From Dehalococcoidales bacterium (GTDB lineage: Bacteria; Chloroflexota; Dehalococcoidia; Dehalococcoidales; UBA5760): a stretch of 64,000 bases of DNA. Positions 18,951 through 28,228 of the stretch are shown here, in pieces (the first letter of the stretch is position 1; each line of letters starts with the position of its first letter). The position numbers and the translations under genes are program-made. The stretch lies in assembly GCA_028716225.1 (NCBI GenBank), contig JAQUQE010000007.1, positions 1 through 64,000 of the forward strand. Reading direction: 5' to 3'. The notes below the pieces were generated by a model that saw only the letters and a list, made by a program, of their open reading frames with translations, ran no database searches and had not been told where the DNA came from.

Positions 18951-19364
18951 GTGTTTTTAATGCCGGTTGAGTTACAGATGGTCATTCGTATATTGGCGGC
19001 GGCGGGGATGGGGGCGGCTATAGGTTACGAGCGTGAGAAGTCGCATAAACCGGCCGGGCTGAGGACGCACATTCTCATCGCGGTGGGAGCTGCTCTGTTT
19101 ACGGTGGCCTCGGTCTATGGCTTCGGGCCGACCGGTGATATCAGCAGGGTGGCGGCGGGAGTGGTGGCCGGAATCGGTTTCATCGGCGCTGGGGCGATTA
19201 TACACCGTGGTGGTGGTGACATCGTTGAGGGGCTGACTACGGCGGCTACCATATGGGCGGTGGCGGCTGTAGGGCTTGCGGCTGGTGCCGGTCTGTATCC
19301 GGTTGCCGGTGCTACTACCGGGATTACCCTGGCGATATTGTTGCTGCCGCGCCATATTCGTTAG
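18951..19364 (+). CDS. MgtC/SapB-family inner-membrane protein
   Basis: 137 residues with about four or five membrane segments. It matches the MgtC/SapB N-terminal domain: GAAIGYEREKSHKPAGLRTH, then GVVAGIGFIGAGAIIHRGG and GLTTAATIWAVAAVGLAAGAG. The C-terminal cytoplasmic domain of Salmonella MgtC is absent. Family members act in Mg2+ homeostasis or modulate the membrane ATP synthase; which applies here is unknown. It starts at GTG 18951, or at ATG 18960 three codons later. Its place between leuA and leuC, with 9- and 44-base gaps, means it is almost surely transcribed with the leucine genes, which is odd for this family. Confidence 0.88.
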   Translation: MFLMPVELQMVIRILAAAGMGAAIGYEREKSHKPAGLRTHILIAVGAALFTVASVYGFGPTGDISRVAAGVVAGIGFIGAGAIIHRGGGDIVEGLTTAATIWAVAAVGLAAGAGLYPVAGATTGITLAILLLPRHIR

Positions 19365-19408
19365 TGACCATCTTTCCGGTATCTCCCGGAGGGAAAGGAG
19401 AGACTCTG

Positions 19409-20665
19409 TTGACTCTAGCTGAGAAGATTCTGGCTGCTCATACCGATAATAAAAAGGTAAGCCCCGGGGAGTTTTTAAATGTCAGGGTGGACCTGATTCT
19501 GGCTAACGATATTACGGCTCCCATTGCAATCAGGGAGTTTCGCAGAATAGGCGTGGGTAAAGTCTTTGACCCCGGTAAGATAGTGATGGTTCCGGACCAT
19601 TTCACGCCTAACAAGGACATTGCTTCGGCAGAGCAGGTTAAGGTAATGCGTGAGTTCTGTCGTGAGCAGGGGGTGATATACTTTGAAGTTGGCCAGATGG
19701 GCATCGAGCACGTCCTTTTGCCGGAGCAGGGTCTGGTGTTGCCCGGTGACGTCGTTATCGGGGCTGATTCGCATACCTGTACTTACGGGGCGCTGGGTGC
19801 TTTTGCTACCGGCATGGGGTCAACCGATATCGCTGCTGCTATGGCGACCGGAGAAATCTGGATGAAGGTACCGCCGACCATCAAACTGGTCTATCACGGC
19901 AGTACGGGTAAATGGGTAGGGGGTAAAGACTTAATCCTGTATACCATTGGAGACATTGGAGTTGATGGTGCCCTTTATTCAGTGATGGAGTTTACCGGCG
20001 AGGCTGTCGACGCATTGCCCCTGGACGGACGGTTTACTATGGCTAATATGGCGATTGAGGCTGGAGCAAAAGCGGGCATCTTCAGAGTGGACAACAAGAC
20101 CCAACTTTACATAAAGCATCGAGCCCGTCGTCATTATATGGTCTATGAGCCGGATAGTAACGGGACATATGCCCGGGTGATTGACTATGATATTTCTGCT
20201 ATCGAGCCTCAGGTTGCGCTGCCTCACTCGCCGGCTAATGTCAGGCCGGTCAGCCAGTTAGGCGACATTAAGATTGACCAGGTGGTAATTGGCAGCTGTA
20301 CTAACGGCCGTATTGAGGACCTGCAGCTTGCCGCCCAAGTGCTGAAGGGCAGGAAGGTTCACCCCGGAGTGCGTTGCATTATCATTCCCGGCTCCCAGGA
20401 AGTATACCTCGATGCTATCACCAGGGAGCTAATAGGGGTATTTATCAAGTCGGGTGCTGCTGTCAGTACTCCCACCTGCGGTCCCTGCCTCGGAGGGCAT
20501 ATGGGGATTCTGGCCAGCGGCGAGCGCTGCGTTGCCACCACTAACCGTAATTTCGTTGGTCGTATGGGCAGCCCTCAATCGGAGGTATATCTGGCAAACC
20601 CGGCAGTAGCCGCTGCCAGTGCTGTCGCCGGCAGGATTGTCGGCCCGGACCAAATTACCACCTGA
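19409..20665 (+). CDS. leuC: 3-isopropylmalate dehydratase large subunit
   Basis: 418 residues from TTG 19409, which has GGAAAGGAG 8 bases before it; the longer open frame back to 19253 lies inside the MgtC-like gene and is not family-like. It is an aconitase-superfamily isomerase with a [4Fe-4S] cluster and forms the enzyme with LeuD. Visible segments are DSHTCTYGALGAFATGMGSTD, GSCTNGRIEDL and PTCGPCLGGHMGI, with cluster cysteines. The length matches the short LeuC/HacA-type subunits, which also act on citramalate, as needed for the cimA route to isoleucine. Confidence 0.95.
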   Translation: MTLAEKILAAHTDNKKVSPGEFLNVRVDLILANDITAPIAIREFRRIGVGKVFDPGKIVMVPDHFTPNKDIASAEQVKVMREFCREQGVIYFEVGQMGIEHVLLPEQGLVLPGDVVIGADSHTCTYGALGAFATGMGSTDIAAAMATGEIWMKVPPTIKLVYHGSTGKWVGGKDLILYTIGDIGVDGALYSVMEFTGEAVDALPLDGRFTMANMAIEAGAKAGIFRVDNKTQLYIKHRARRHYMVYEPDSNGTYARVIDYDISAIEPQVALPHSPANVRPVSQLGDIKIDQVVIGSCTNGRIEDLQLAAQVLKGRKVHPGVRCIIIPGSQEVYLDAITRELIGVFIKSGAAVSTPTCGPCLGGHMGILASGERCVATTNRNFVGRMGSPQSEVYLANPAVAAASAVAGRIVGPDQITT

Positions 20666-20732
20666 TATATCCGGCAGGATGTAGCGCAGATATCACGCTC
20701 CCGGAAAGCCTGAATTGAGGAGTTATTGTCTT

Positions 20733-21233
20733 ATGTTAAAAGGTAGAGTTCATAAGTATGGCGCCAATGTTGATACCGATGCCATTATCCCGGCACGGTA
20801 CCTCAACGTGTCCGATCCGGCGGAGCTGGCCGGACACTGTATGGAGGATATCGATAAGGACTTTGTTACAAAAGTTAGGCCGGGTGACATCATTATGGCA
20901 GCCGCCAATTTTGGCTGCGGCTCTTCCCGTGAGCATGCTCCGCTGGCGATTAAGGCAGCCGGTGTCTCTTGTGTCATTGCCGGGACATTTGCCCGCATTT
21001 TTTTTCGTAATGCAATAAACATCGGCCTGCCCTTGCTTGAGTGTGAGCAGGCGGTAAACGGTACTGAGTCCGGGGATATCCTTGAGGTGGATCTCTCCAG
21101 CGGTAAGATAAAGAACCTGACCAGTGGCAAGGTATTTGCCGCCAGACCTTACCCTGATTTTATGGCGAAATTGATTTCGAGCGGCGGCCTTATTGAATAT
21201 ACCAGGAAAAGATTGGCTAACAGGAGGATTTAG
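20733..21233 (+). CDS. leuD: 3-isopropylmalate dehydratase small subunit
   Basis: 166 residues; the swivelling domain that completes the LeuC active site. [16 protein letters not shown] and [20 protein letters not shown] are the family hallmarks. ATG 20733 has TGAGGAG at 20716-20722. The open frame begins at TTG 20715, but that codon overlaps the ribosome site. leuB begins one base after the stop. Confidence 0.95.
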   Translation: MLKGRVHKYGANVDTDAIIPARYLNVSDPAELAGHCMEDIDKDFVTKVRPGDIIMAAANFGCGSSREHAPLAIKAAGVSCVIAGTFARIFFRNAINIGLPLLECEQAVNGTESGDILEVDLSSGKIKNLTSGKVFAARPYPDFMAKLISSGGLIEYTRKRLANRRI

Positions 21234-21234
21234 C

Positions 21235-22332
21235 GTGCGATTCAGTCTAGCTGTTTTACCCGGTGATGGTATCGGTCCCGACGTTACTGCTGAAGCGGTC
21301 AAGGTTTTGGAAGCTGTGGGCAGCCGCTTCGGCCATGAGTTCAAATTGGACTACGGACTGGTGGGCGGCGTTGCTATTGACAAGACGGGGCAGGCCCTTA
21401 CCGTTGATACGTTGAAGATGTGTCGGAGCAACCAGGCGGTATTGCTCGGGGCGGTTGGTGGTCCTAAGTGGGACAACAACCCCGGGGCTAAAGTCCGTCC
21501 CGAGGACGGGCTGCTTGCTTTGAGGAAGGGGCTGGGGTTGTTTGCCAACCTGCGCCCGGTCAAGGTCTTTCCGGTGTTGGTGAATTCCACCAACTTGAAG
21601 CCGGATGTTATCCGGGGAGTTGACTTTGTATTTGTTCGTGAGCTTACCGGCGGTCTGTACTTTGGCCGGCCCAAGAGGCAGTGGCGGACGTCACGGGGAC
21701 GACGGGCTACCGATTCGATGACCTACTCCGAGCAGGAGATCGAGCGTATCGTTCGGGTCGGTTTCGAACTGGCGTTGAGACGTGATAGAAAGTTGATTTC
21801 GGTGGACAAGGCCAACGTGCTGGAGTCCTCCCGGCTGTGGCGGCAGGTGGCCATGGAAGTGGCTGGCGATTACCCCGATGTCGAGCTGGAGCATATGCTG
21901 GTCGATGCCTGCTCGATGCGCATAATTCAGAACCCGGCCTACTTTGATGTCATCGTTACCGAGAATACCTTTGGTGATATCCTTACCGATGAGGCCTCGA
22001 TGCTGGCGGGTTCGATGGGAATGTTGGCATCGGCCAGTCTGGCCGGTGTACCGCAGGAGGGGGTCAATATCTTCGGTATGTATGAGCCAATACACGGCAG
22101 CGCTCCCCGCCGTGCCGGGCTTGATATGGCTAATCCGATCGCTATTATCCTCAGCGTTGCTATGATGTTGCGTTATTCCTTTGGTCTGGACCGGGAAGCG
22201 GAGGCAGTTGAGCGTGCGGTTGATGAGGTACTCGAGGAGGGCTATCGCACCTATGATATAATGGCTGAGGGCAAGGTAAAGGTGGGCACGGGAAAGATGG
22301 GTGACCTGATTGCCGGGAAGGTGGCAGGATAA
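21235..22332 (+). CDS. leuB: 3-isopropylmalate dehydrogenase
   Basis: 365 residues; NAD-dependent oxidative decarboxylation of 3-isopropylmalate, and probably of 3-methylmalate in the citramalate route. [21 protein letters not shown] opens the protein. [13 protein letters not shown] and [20 protein letters not shown] carry substrate- and Mg-binding residues, and [13 protein letters not shown] leads the cofactor loop. GTG 21235 has AGGAGG 7 bases before it. The in-frame ATG at 21193 lies within leuD and is not the likely start. Confidence 0.96.
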   Translation: MRFSLAVLPGDGIGPDVTAEAVKVLEAVGSRFGHEFKLDYGLVGGVAIDKTGQALTVDTLKMCRSNQAVLLGAVGGPKWDNNPGAKVRPEDGLLALRKGLGLFANLRPVKVFPVLVNSTNLKPDVIRGVDFVFVRELTGGLYFGRPKRQWRTSRGRRATDSMTYSEQEIERIVRVGFELALRRDRKLISVDKANVLESSRLWRQVAMEVAGDYPDVELEHMLVDACSMRIIQNPAYFDVIVTENTFGDILTDEASMLAGSMGMLASASLAGVPQEGVNIFGMYEPIHGSAPRRAGLDMANPIAIILSVAMMLRYSFGLDREAEAVERAVDEVLEEGYRTYDIMAEGKVKVGTGKMGDLIAGKVAG

Positions 22333-22334
22333 GA

Positions 22335-23954
22335 TTGGCTTCAGTTCGGCTTTACGATACCATACTTCGCGATGGGGCGCAGAAAGAGGGCATTTCATTT
22401 TCTGTAACGGATAAGTTGGCTATTACACGTAAGCTCGATGAGCTGGGTATTCATTTTGTCGAAGGGGGATGGCCCGGATCCAACCCCAAAGATGTCGAGT
22501 TTTTTACCCTGGCGAAGGACCTCAGACTGCGTAATTCTGAGCTGGTTGCCTTCGGCAGTACCAGACCATCCGCCAGCAGGGCTGAGGATAATGCTAACCT
22601 TCAGTCCCTGGCTGGTGTCGGGGTGAAGACGGTTACCATCGTTGGCAAAAGCTCCGAGTTACAGGTTATCCGGGTGCTGGAAACTAGCCTTGAGGAAAAC
22701 CTGACCATGATTGCCGATTCGGTAGGCTATCTCAGGGCGAAGGGGCTTACCGTTTTTTTCGATGCCGAGCATTTTTTCGACGGCTTCAAGACCAATCCTG
22801 ACTATTCCCTGCGTTGTCTGGAGGCAGCGGCCGATGCCGGGGCCGGCTGTCTGGTGCTTTGTGATACCAACGGCGGCTCGCTGCCTGATGAGATAGCTAC
22901 CGCCATTGGGGTGGTCAGGGATAAAACCAGTGTAGCGCTGGGTATCCATACCCATAATGATGGCGGGCTGGCAGTAGCTAACACACTGGCTGCTGTGGCC
23001 GGCGGGGTAAGTCAGGTTCAGGGGACGGTCAACGGCTATGGTGAGCGTTGCGGTAATGCCGACCTCTGCTCTATTATCCCGGCACTTAGGCTCAAGATGG
23101 GCATTGATTGTATCACCGATGCCGGGCTGGCTAAACTGACCGGGGTTTCACACTACATCAGTGAGGTGGCTAATCTTGCCCTCGATCCCTCTTCGCCCTA
23201 TGTTGGTTCCAGTGCCTTCAGCCATAAGGGCGGACTCCATGTTTCCGGTCTGGCCAAGTGGGCGGAGAGCTACCAGCATATCGACCCGGCCCGGGTCGGT
23301 AACCAGTCCAGGGTAGTGGTGTCCGAGCTGTCGGGCAAGGGCAACATTATTTACAAAGCCAGAGAGATGGGCCTGGATCTGCCCTCACGTGGCGAGCAGG
23401 TGAAGAAGCTGCTCGAGCAGGTCAAGTCTCTGGAGAGCCGTGGTTTTCAGTACGAGAATGCCGGGGCTTCCTTTGAGTTGCTGGTCCACCGGGCCAAGCC
23501 GGACTACCGGCCCTCCTTTGAGCTGGTTGATTTCATGGTGATGGTGGAGAGAAGGCGAAGACTGCCGACTATAGCCGAGCTTGAGGATATGCTCTCCGAG
23601 GCGACGGTAAAGGTGAAGGTGGGTGGTGCAATAATTCATACCGCAGCCGAAGGTAACGGTCCGGTTAATGCCCTAGATCATGCCCTGCGCAAGGCGTTGC
23701 TTCAGTTCTATCCCAGCCTGGCTGCCGTCAGATTGGTGGACTATAAAGTCCGTATTCTTGAAGAAAGCGTCGGTACCGAGTCTCAGGTTCGGGTTCTTAT
23801 CGAGTCCAGCGACGGAGTCCATGAGTGGCGTACTGTAGGCAGCTCGGCCAACATTATTGAGGCTAGCTGGTTGGCTTTAGCCGACAGCCTGGAGTACTGG
23901 CTGTTAAAGCAAAAACCGGATAGGGAGAAAGGAGCCAAGGCAGATGGAGATTGA
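22335..23954 (+). CDS. cimA: (R)-citramalate synthase
   Basis: 539 residues; condenses pyruvate and acetyl-CoA to citramalate, giving 2-oxobutyrate for isoleucine through LeuCD and LeuB without threonine. The DRE-TIM barrel begins LYDTILRDGAQKEGISFS, with FVEGGWPGSNPKD, HTHNDGGLAVANTLAAV and VNGYGERCGNADLCS. A C-terminal LeuA-type dimer domain follows. It starts at TTG 22335, two bases after the leuB stop. No ilvA (threonine deaminase) is seen in the window, consistent with this route. Confidence 0.95.
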   Translation: MASVRLYDTILRDGAQKEGISFSVTDKLAITRKLDELGIHFVEGGWPGSNPKDVEFFTLAKDLRLRNSELVAFGSTRPSASRAEDNANLQSLAGVGVKTVTIVGKSSELQVIRVLETSLEENLTMIADSVGYLRAKGLTVFFDAEHFFDGFKTNPDYSLRCLEAAADAGAGCLVLCDTNGGSLPDEIATAIGVVRDKTSVALGIHTHNDGGLAVANTLAAVAGGVSQVQGTVNGYGERCGNADLCSIIPALRLKMGIDCITDAGLAKLTGVSHYISEVANLALDPSSPYVGSSAFSHKGGLHVSGLAKWAESYQHIDPARVGNQSRVVVSELSGKGNIIYKAREMGLDLPSRGEQVKKLLEQVKSLESRGFQYENAGASFELLVHRAKPDYRPSFELVDFMVMVERRRRLPTIAELEDMLSEATVKVKVGGAIIHTAAEGNGPVNALDHALRKALLQFYPSLAAVRLVDYKVRILEESVGTESQVRVLIESSDGVHEWRTVGSSANIIEASWLALADSLEYWLLKQKPDREKGAKADGD

Positions 23955-24126
23955 GAAGGTAACCGTTAAACCGACCTGGGGACTGGCCTGGGGTCTCTGG
24001 TGGAGGATGCTGCTGATTAACATCGGCATAGTGGCGATCATCATCGGTATCACGTTTGCTGTCGGGGCCGTTTTCCTGGAGTCTCTGATCGGCCCCTATT
24101 TCGGAGGGAACTGGTTCATACCCTGA
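23944..24126 (+). CDS. Small membrane protein, function unknown
   Basis: 60 residues with one long hydrophobic stretch, roughly residues 20-50 (WRMLLINIGIVAIIIGITF and on). It overlaps the 3' end of cimA by 11 bases in another frame and has AAAGGAG about 9 bases ahead of the ATG, so translation is plausible. It is the last gene of the ilv-leu-cimA unit. I do not recognise the family. Confidence 0.55.
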   Translation: MEIEKVTVKPTWGLAWGLWWRMLLINIGIVAIIIGITFAVGAVFLESLIGPYFGGNWFIP

Positions 24127-24270
24127 CTCGGCGCGGGTTAGAGTATACTACCCACGAGCAACAACTTATCCTCTCACAATAAAAGGATTATTACAGGGCG
24201 GAACTGCATTCGATTACACGAAGCAGGTACAAATCATAGAACCCCTCGAGTAATGATGCCGGGTGACCTG

Positions 24271-26580
24271 TTACGGCAGCTCTTCGGTTGGCAGATGGCT
24301 GAGCGGGATTACCTGATCTTCGGTTATCTCTACCTCGGGCATGCCGTCAGTGAAGTGAGGTTCGGGTGGAATAACCTCTTCGTCCCGGCGGTAGGTTTTC
24401 TTCTCTGTGATGGTGTTTAGCAGGGTGTATACCATGCGAAAATTGCCCTGGTGGTTCCCGGTATGACCGGCAGGCAGGAAGCAATTGAGGATTTCCCACT
24501 CGTTGTATATATCGCGTGTCCAGACTATAACCCGCCCCTTCTTGCTTGCTTCTTGCGGTTCTTCTCCCTGGTGCCAGCTTCCGGTGACGACTCTGAGTAA
24601 CTTCCTTGCCTTGAAGCTGCATAGTGAATCCTGGTCGATGACGGCATCCGGCGTTGATAGCATCTTTCTTCCTCCGGGGCTTTCGCCATCAGCCAGCTCT
24701 TTGGCCTGCTCGTTTAATACCGAGACTCTTATTTCGTTTTCATATTTATCCAGAAGCTCGCTGAGTTTATCCAGGAGCTTCTCCCGGGTCGTTTCGGTTT
24801 GCGGCTTCGAGGTATCGCCGATCATTACCACTGTTGTCTGTGGTTGAGGAGTGGCGGCCGGAGCCGGTTGCGGAGCTTTGCGGTGACGGTACGTGAAATA
24901 TATCCCCAGGCCGACGGCCAGGGCGATCAGGGAGATATAGATAGCCGGTCTGGTGTAGTCCGGCTTCCAGTCCACGTTTATTATCTTCGGGCTATCCATA
25001 AGCTCGGTACCGCTGGCGTCGGCGGCTATCAGCTTGCCTCCCAATGCACCGAATACTCCCGACATGGCAACCTCGCGGGTGTCCAGATTCCATTGGGCTT
25101 CACTCCCTGCCTTATGCCAGGTACCACCCATCTCGCCGTAGGGATATTCCATGCTTAGCTGATAGTAGGTATCATAGTTGGCTGTGATGCTTCCCGGCAT
25201 GGTGACAGTCAGGTTCAGGTCCTCGCTCCTGACCGTTTCTCCGGTCGGTAGTTCCCAGTGAGAAAAACGGTATCGGGTGTCGGATGTTTCTTCAACCTCC
25301 TCCGGAGCGCTAGTCCTGAGAGTATATCCCCCGCTGTACCAGCCGGTTCCGGTCACCTGCCCCACCTCGGCGGGTTCGGTTATGAATTCGACAAGGTACT
25401 CGGTGTCGTAGTTGGCGATAATCCTTCCCGGCATGGTGACAGTCAGGCTCAGATTCTCACTGGTGACCGTACCCCCGGTAGGAAGCTGCCAGTGGGAAAA
25501 TCGATACCGTGTGTCGGACGTGTCTTTAACTTCACCTGGAGCGGTGGCGTTGAATACTTCCCCTTCGCTGTACCAGTCGCTACCGCTCATCAGGCCGGCC
25601 TCGCTGGGAGCTGCCGTGACCTCGAGGAAATACTCGGCGTGATAGCTGAAATGAGCATCGGGAGAGCCCTCGCTTACCTCGATGCTGTCGTCTTCCGCCA
25701 CAAATCTGATGCTGGCATTGGTGGGATTGGAAACAGTATCGTCAACAGTTATCGTCTGGCTTGAGTCCAGGTCCAGGCTTAACTGAACGGACTCGCCGCC
25801 TTCCAGAGCTGCTACCCAGTCTCCTTCGACGAAAACATTGGTCTCTCCTGAGGCTAAGCTGGAAGCAATGCTGACAACCGATTCGAAGGTCCCCTCTCGA
25901 ACGAGAAGGATGAAGCTCTGCTGGGCGGACAGTGTTGACGCCGAGCTGTCGGTAACCCTGATGACAAAGCTGTAGGAACCGGCGGTGTCGTCATCCGGAG
26001 AGCCGTTAATGATGCCGGTGCTGCTCCTTAGCGACAGGCCGTCCGGCAGTGAGCCGTTGACGATAGACCAGGTATATGGCGACGTGCCCCCGGTTACGTT
26101 AACTTTTTGTGAGTAGCTGGTGTCCTCGGTAGCGTCCGGTAAAGTGGTGGTGAGGAAGGACAGGGGAATTTGCGTAACGGTAATTATGAATCCCTGCGGT
26201 GATGAAGTGCCGGTTATGTCGGTGACGGTGGCGAAGAAGGCGTAGCTCCCGGCCGTGGTCGGCTCTCCCGAGATAACCCCCGTAGCGGCATCAATCGTTA
26301 GTCCGGGTGGTAGCGAGCCGCTGGTGATTGCCCAGTTGGCGGGGGGTGTGATCGGGGCGGCAACCAGGGTCGTCGTGTAGTAGACATCGACCTCAGCTTC
26401 CGGCAGGGTGCTGGGTAGAATGGTGGGCGCTGCCCAAACAGGTGCACTAATAAAGAATATCGCACCGAAGATAGCCAGCGCGCTGACCGTAACTACCTTA
26501 ATTAGACGGCGTACCGAGTTGGCCGCTACCATTAAAGAGTACCGGCGTCGTTGCCGGTTAAGAAGCTTGATCTCTCTCAT
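24271..26580 (-). CDS. Large membrane-anchored protein with putative Ig and beta-repeat domains
   Basis: 769 residues. Residues 1-50 hold a basic stretch and a hydrophobic export signal. Two putative-Ig (He_PIG-like) modules follow, each with a SLPPGLTIDAATGVISGEP- or SLPDGLSLRSSTGIINGSP-type line (about 55-225). Next come two clear copies and one partial copy of a repeat built around DTRYRFSHWQLPTG and LTVTMPGRIIANYDT (about 310-540). A membrane helix lies near 546-564. The last 205 residues, probably cytoplasmic, have an acidic and proline-rich linker, a short helical stretch and an unrecognised domain with Cys and Trp. A surface adhesion or sensing role is only a guess. Confidence 0.75.
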   Translation of the reverse strand: MREIKLLNRQRRRYSLMVAANSVRRLIKVVTVSALAIFGAIFFISAPVWAAPTILPSTLPEAEVDVYYTTTLVAAPITPPANWAITSGSLPPGLTIDAATGVISGEPTTAGSYAFFATVTDITGTSSPQGFIITVTQIPLSFLTTTLPDATEDTSYSQKVNVTGGTSPYTWSIVNGSLPDGLSLRSSTGIINGSPDDDTAGSYSFVIRVTDSSASTLSAQQSFILLVREGTFESVVSIASSLASGETNVFVEGDWVAALEGGESVQLSLDLDSSQTITVDDTVSNPTNASIRFVAEDDSIEVSEGSPDAHFSYHAEYFLEVTAAPSEAGLMSGSDWYSEGEVFNATAPGEVKDTSDTRYRFSHWQLPTGGTVTSENLSLTVTMPGRIIANYDTEYLVEFITEPAEVGQVTGTGWYSGGYTLRTSAPEEVEETSDTRYRFSHWELPTGETVRSEDLNLTVTMPGSITANYDTYYQLSMEYPYGEMGGTWHKAGSEAQWNLDTREVAMSGVFGALGGKLIAADASGTELMDSPKIINVDWKPDYTRPAIYISLIALAVGLGIYFTYRHRKAPQPAPAATPQPQTTVVMIGDTSKPQTETTREKLLDKLSELLDKYENEIRVSVLNEQAKELADGESPGGRKMLSTPDAVIDQDSLCSFKARKLLRVVTGSWHQGEEPQEASKKGRVIVWTRDIYNEWEILNCFLPAGHTGNHQGNFRMVYTLLNTITEKKTYRRDEEVIPPEPHFTDGMPEVEITEDQVIPLSHLPTEELP

Positions 26581-26683
26581 TAAGGTCTATTATAGCCGCA
26601 ATATTTAGTACTTACAATGCGCAAATGTTAAGATATGTAGTATTTTTTGATGGTCATTAACGGCAATCTCAAACAGCCTGAAC

Positions 26684-26770
26684 CTTAAAACGCATGTTAT
26701 TTCTTTCATCTATGGTTTTTAGCACTGGTAGGAATACTTTTACGCTTGATCTAACGGATAATTGATAGAG
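26684..26770 (+). repeat. Non-coding repeat, copy A
   Basis: An 87-base stretch beginning CTTAAAACGCAT and ending TAACGGATAATTGATAGAG. It aligns over its full length with 30653-30738 (copy B) with scattered changes and small gaps. It lies about 80 bases before the ferredoxin-like gene. The best-kept part is the 3' end, roughly GCTTGAyhTAACGkATAAT. The rest of the 270-base gap 26581-26850 shows no gene. Confidence 0.5.
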
Positions 26771-26850
26771 CCGCATACATTGCTTGGGGAAGGTATATGG
26801 GATAGAATGAAACCAATCCGTTTATGAACTGGCAGGTAATGGCGGTCTGA

Positions 26851-27579
26851 ATGATGGTAAAGGCGTTTAGAAAGATAGTCCGAATTGATGAGAAAAAGTG
26901 TGATGGCTGCGGCCTGTGCGTGCCAGCCTGTGCCGAGGGTGCTCTTCAGATAATTAATGGCAAGGCGAAACTGGTCAGCGACAACTACTGCGATGGGTTG
27001 GGTGCCTGTCTTGGCGAATGCCCGCAGGGGGCTATTACCATTGAGGAGAGAGCAGCAGAGGAATTTGACGAGGGAGTTGCCCGGCAGCACCCGGATTCGG
27101 GGAAAGGTGCGGGAGAAGAAGCTGCCTGCGGTGGTTGTCCTTCAGCTGCGGTTAGGCAGCTCGTTCATCAGGAGGTGGGGGATGCCTTCCCAGGGGAGCA
27201 ATCTAATCAGCAGTCGATGCTCTGTCACTGGCCGGTTCAACTCAGCCTCGTACCGCCTTCGGCAGCTTTCCTGAATGACGCCAGGGTGATACTGGTGGGT
27301 GACTGCGTACCATTTGCCTATGCCGACTTTCACCGGGGATTTCTCCGGGATCACGCTCTGTTGGTGGCCTGTCCTAAGCTTGATGACTTTTCCGCTCATT
27401 TAAAGAAGCTGACCGATATTCTGAGCCATTCGAAGGTAAAGAGCATTGATGTAGTTCGTATGGAGGTACCTTGCTGCGGCGGGCTGACGCAGATGGTAAA
27501 GCAGGCGATTCAATTAAGCGGTCGGGATATTATCTCACAGGAGACCGTCATAGGCATTAACGGTGAGATAAAATCATGA
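26851..27579 (+). CDS. 4Fe-4S ferredoxin-type protein with unknown C-terminal domain
   Basis: 242 residues. Residues about 10-65 form a two-cluster ferredoxin domain: KKCDGCGLCVPACAEGAL and DGLGACLGECPQGAI. An acidic linker follows with CGGCPS. The C-terminal domain (DARVILVGDCVPFAYADF, LLVACPKLDDFSAHL, MEVPCCGGLTQMV) has extra cysteines and is common in similar proteins of anaerobes, but its function is unknown. It may start one codon later (two ATGs in a row). It is probably a cytoplasmic electron-transfer or cluster-handling protein. The PAS protein follows in the same direction. Confidence 0.82.
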   Translation: MMVKAFRKIVRIDEKKCDGCGLCVPACAEGALQIINGKAKLVSDNYCDGLGACLGECPQGAITIEERAAEEFDEGVARQHPDSGKGAGEEAACGGCPSAAVRQLVHQEVGDAFPGEQSNQQSMLCHWPVQLSLVPPSAAFLNDARVILVGDCVPFAYADFHRGFLRDHALLVACPKLDDFSAHLKKLTDILSHSKVKSIDVVRMEVPCCGGLTQMVKQAIQLSGRDIISQETVIGINGEIKS

Positions 27580-27619
27580 TAATGTGGATGCCGGCACAGA
27601 AAAGCGATAAGGAGTGAAA

Positions 27620-28006
27620 ATGATTGAGCAGTTAAACAAAGATCAACTCGCGGCTATGTTGGAAAAATTACCGGTAGATATCACCTTTGTTGATGAAAAT
27701 GATGTCGTTAGGTATTGGAACAAGCACGATAACAGGATTTTCCAGCGGCCGCTGTCATCGTTAGGTAGGCCGACCCAGCAGTGCCATCCTGACCGGGCCT
27801 TAGACAAGTTGAATCGGATACTGACTGATTTTAAGAGTGGCAGGAAGGATTTGGTGGAGTTCTGGAAGGATATTGAGGGGCGTAAGATACATATCAGGTA
27901 TTTTGCCGTGCGGGATACAGATGGCAGATATCTCGGTACGCTGGGTACGGACCAGGATATTACTGACATAAAGGGACTTGAGGGAGAAAAGGTTACTCTT
28001 GATTAA
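27620..28006 (+). CDS. Single PAS-domain protein
   Basis: 128 residues from ATG 27620, which has TAAGGAG at 27608-27614. The protein is essentially one PAS fold: LPVDITFVDENDVVRYWNK, then RPLSSLGRPTQQCHP, and YFAVRDTDGRYLGTLGTDQDIT at the end. The pattern resembles the PAS part of DUF438-type proteins. No kinase, HTH or other output domain is attached, so it probably senses a ligand or redox state and acts through a partner. The ferredoxin-like protein 40 bases upstream is a candidate partner by position only. Confidence 0.8.
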   Translation: MIEQLNKDQLAAMLEKLPVDITFVDENDVVRYWNKHDNRIFQRPLSSLGRPTQQCHPDRALDKLNRILTDFKSGRKDLVEFWKDIEGRKIHIRYFAVRDTDGRYLGTLGTDQDITDIKGLEGEKVTLD

Positions 28007-28228
28007 GTCTAGACTAGTTCAGATTAAGAGAACGATGTAGGAATACACCATGGCTTGAGTGTTTTTACAAAACATACTAATCCTTCTAACATCATTCTCA
28101 CACTTCCAGTCCTGCAGAAGACCTCGCAATCAACGCTGTGAACCATCTTAACCGCAACAGTATCAAACACAATAACGTGCTTAAAATGTACGTTCTTTAT
28201 AAATCAATAGTTATGCTAAACATCATAC

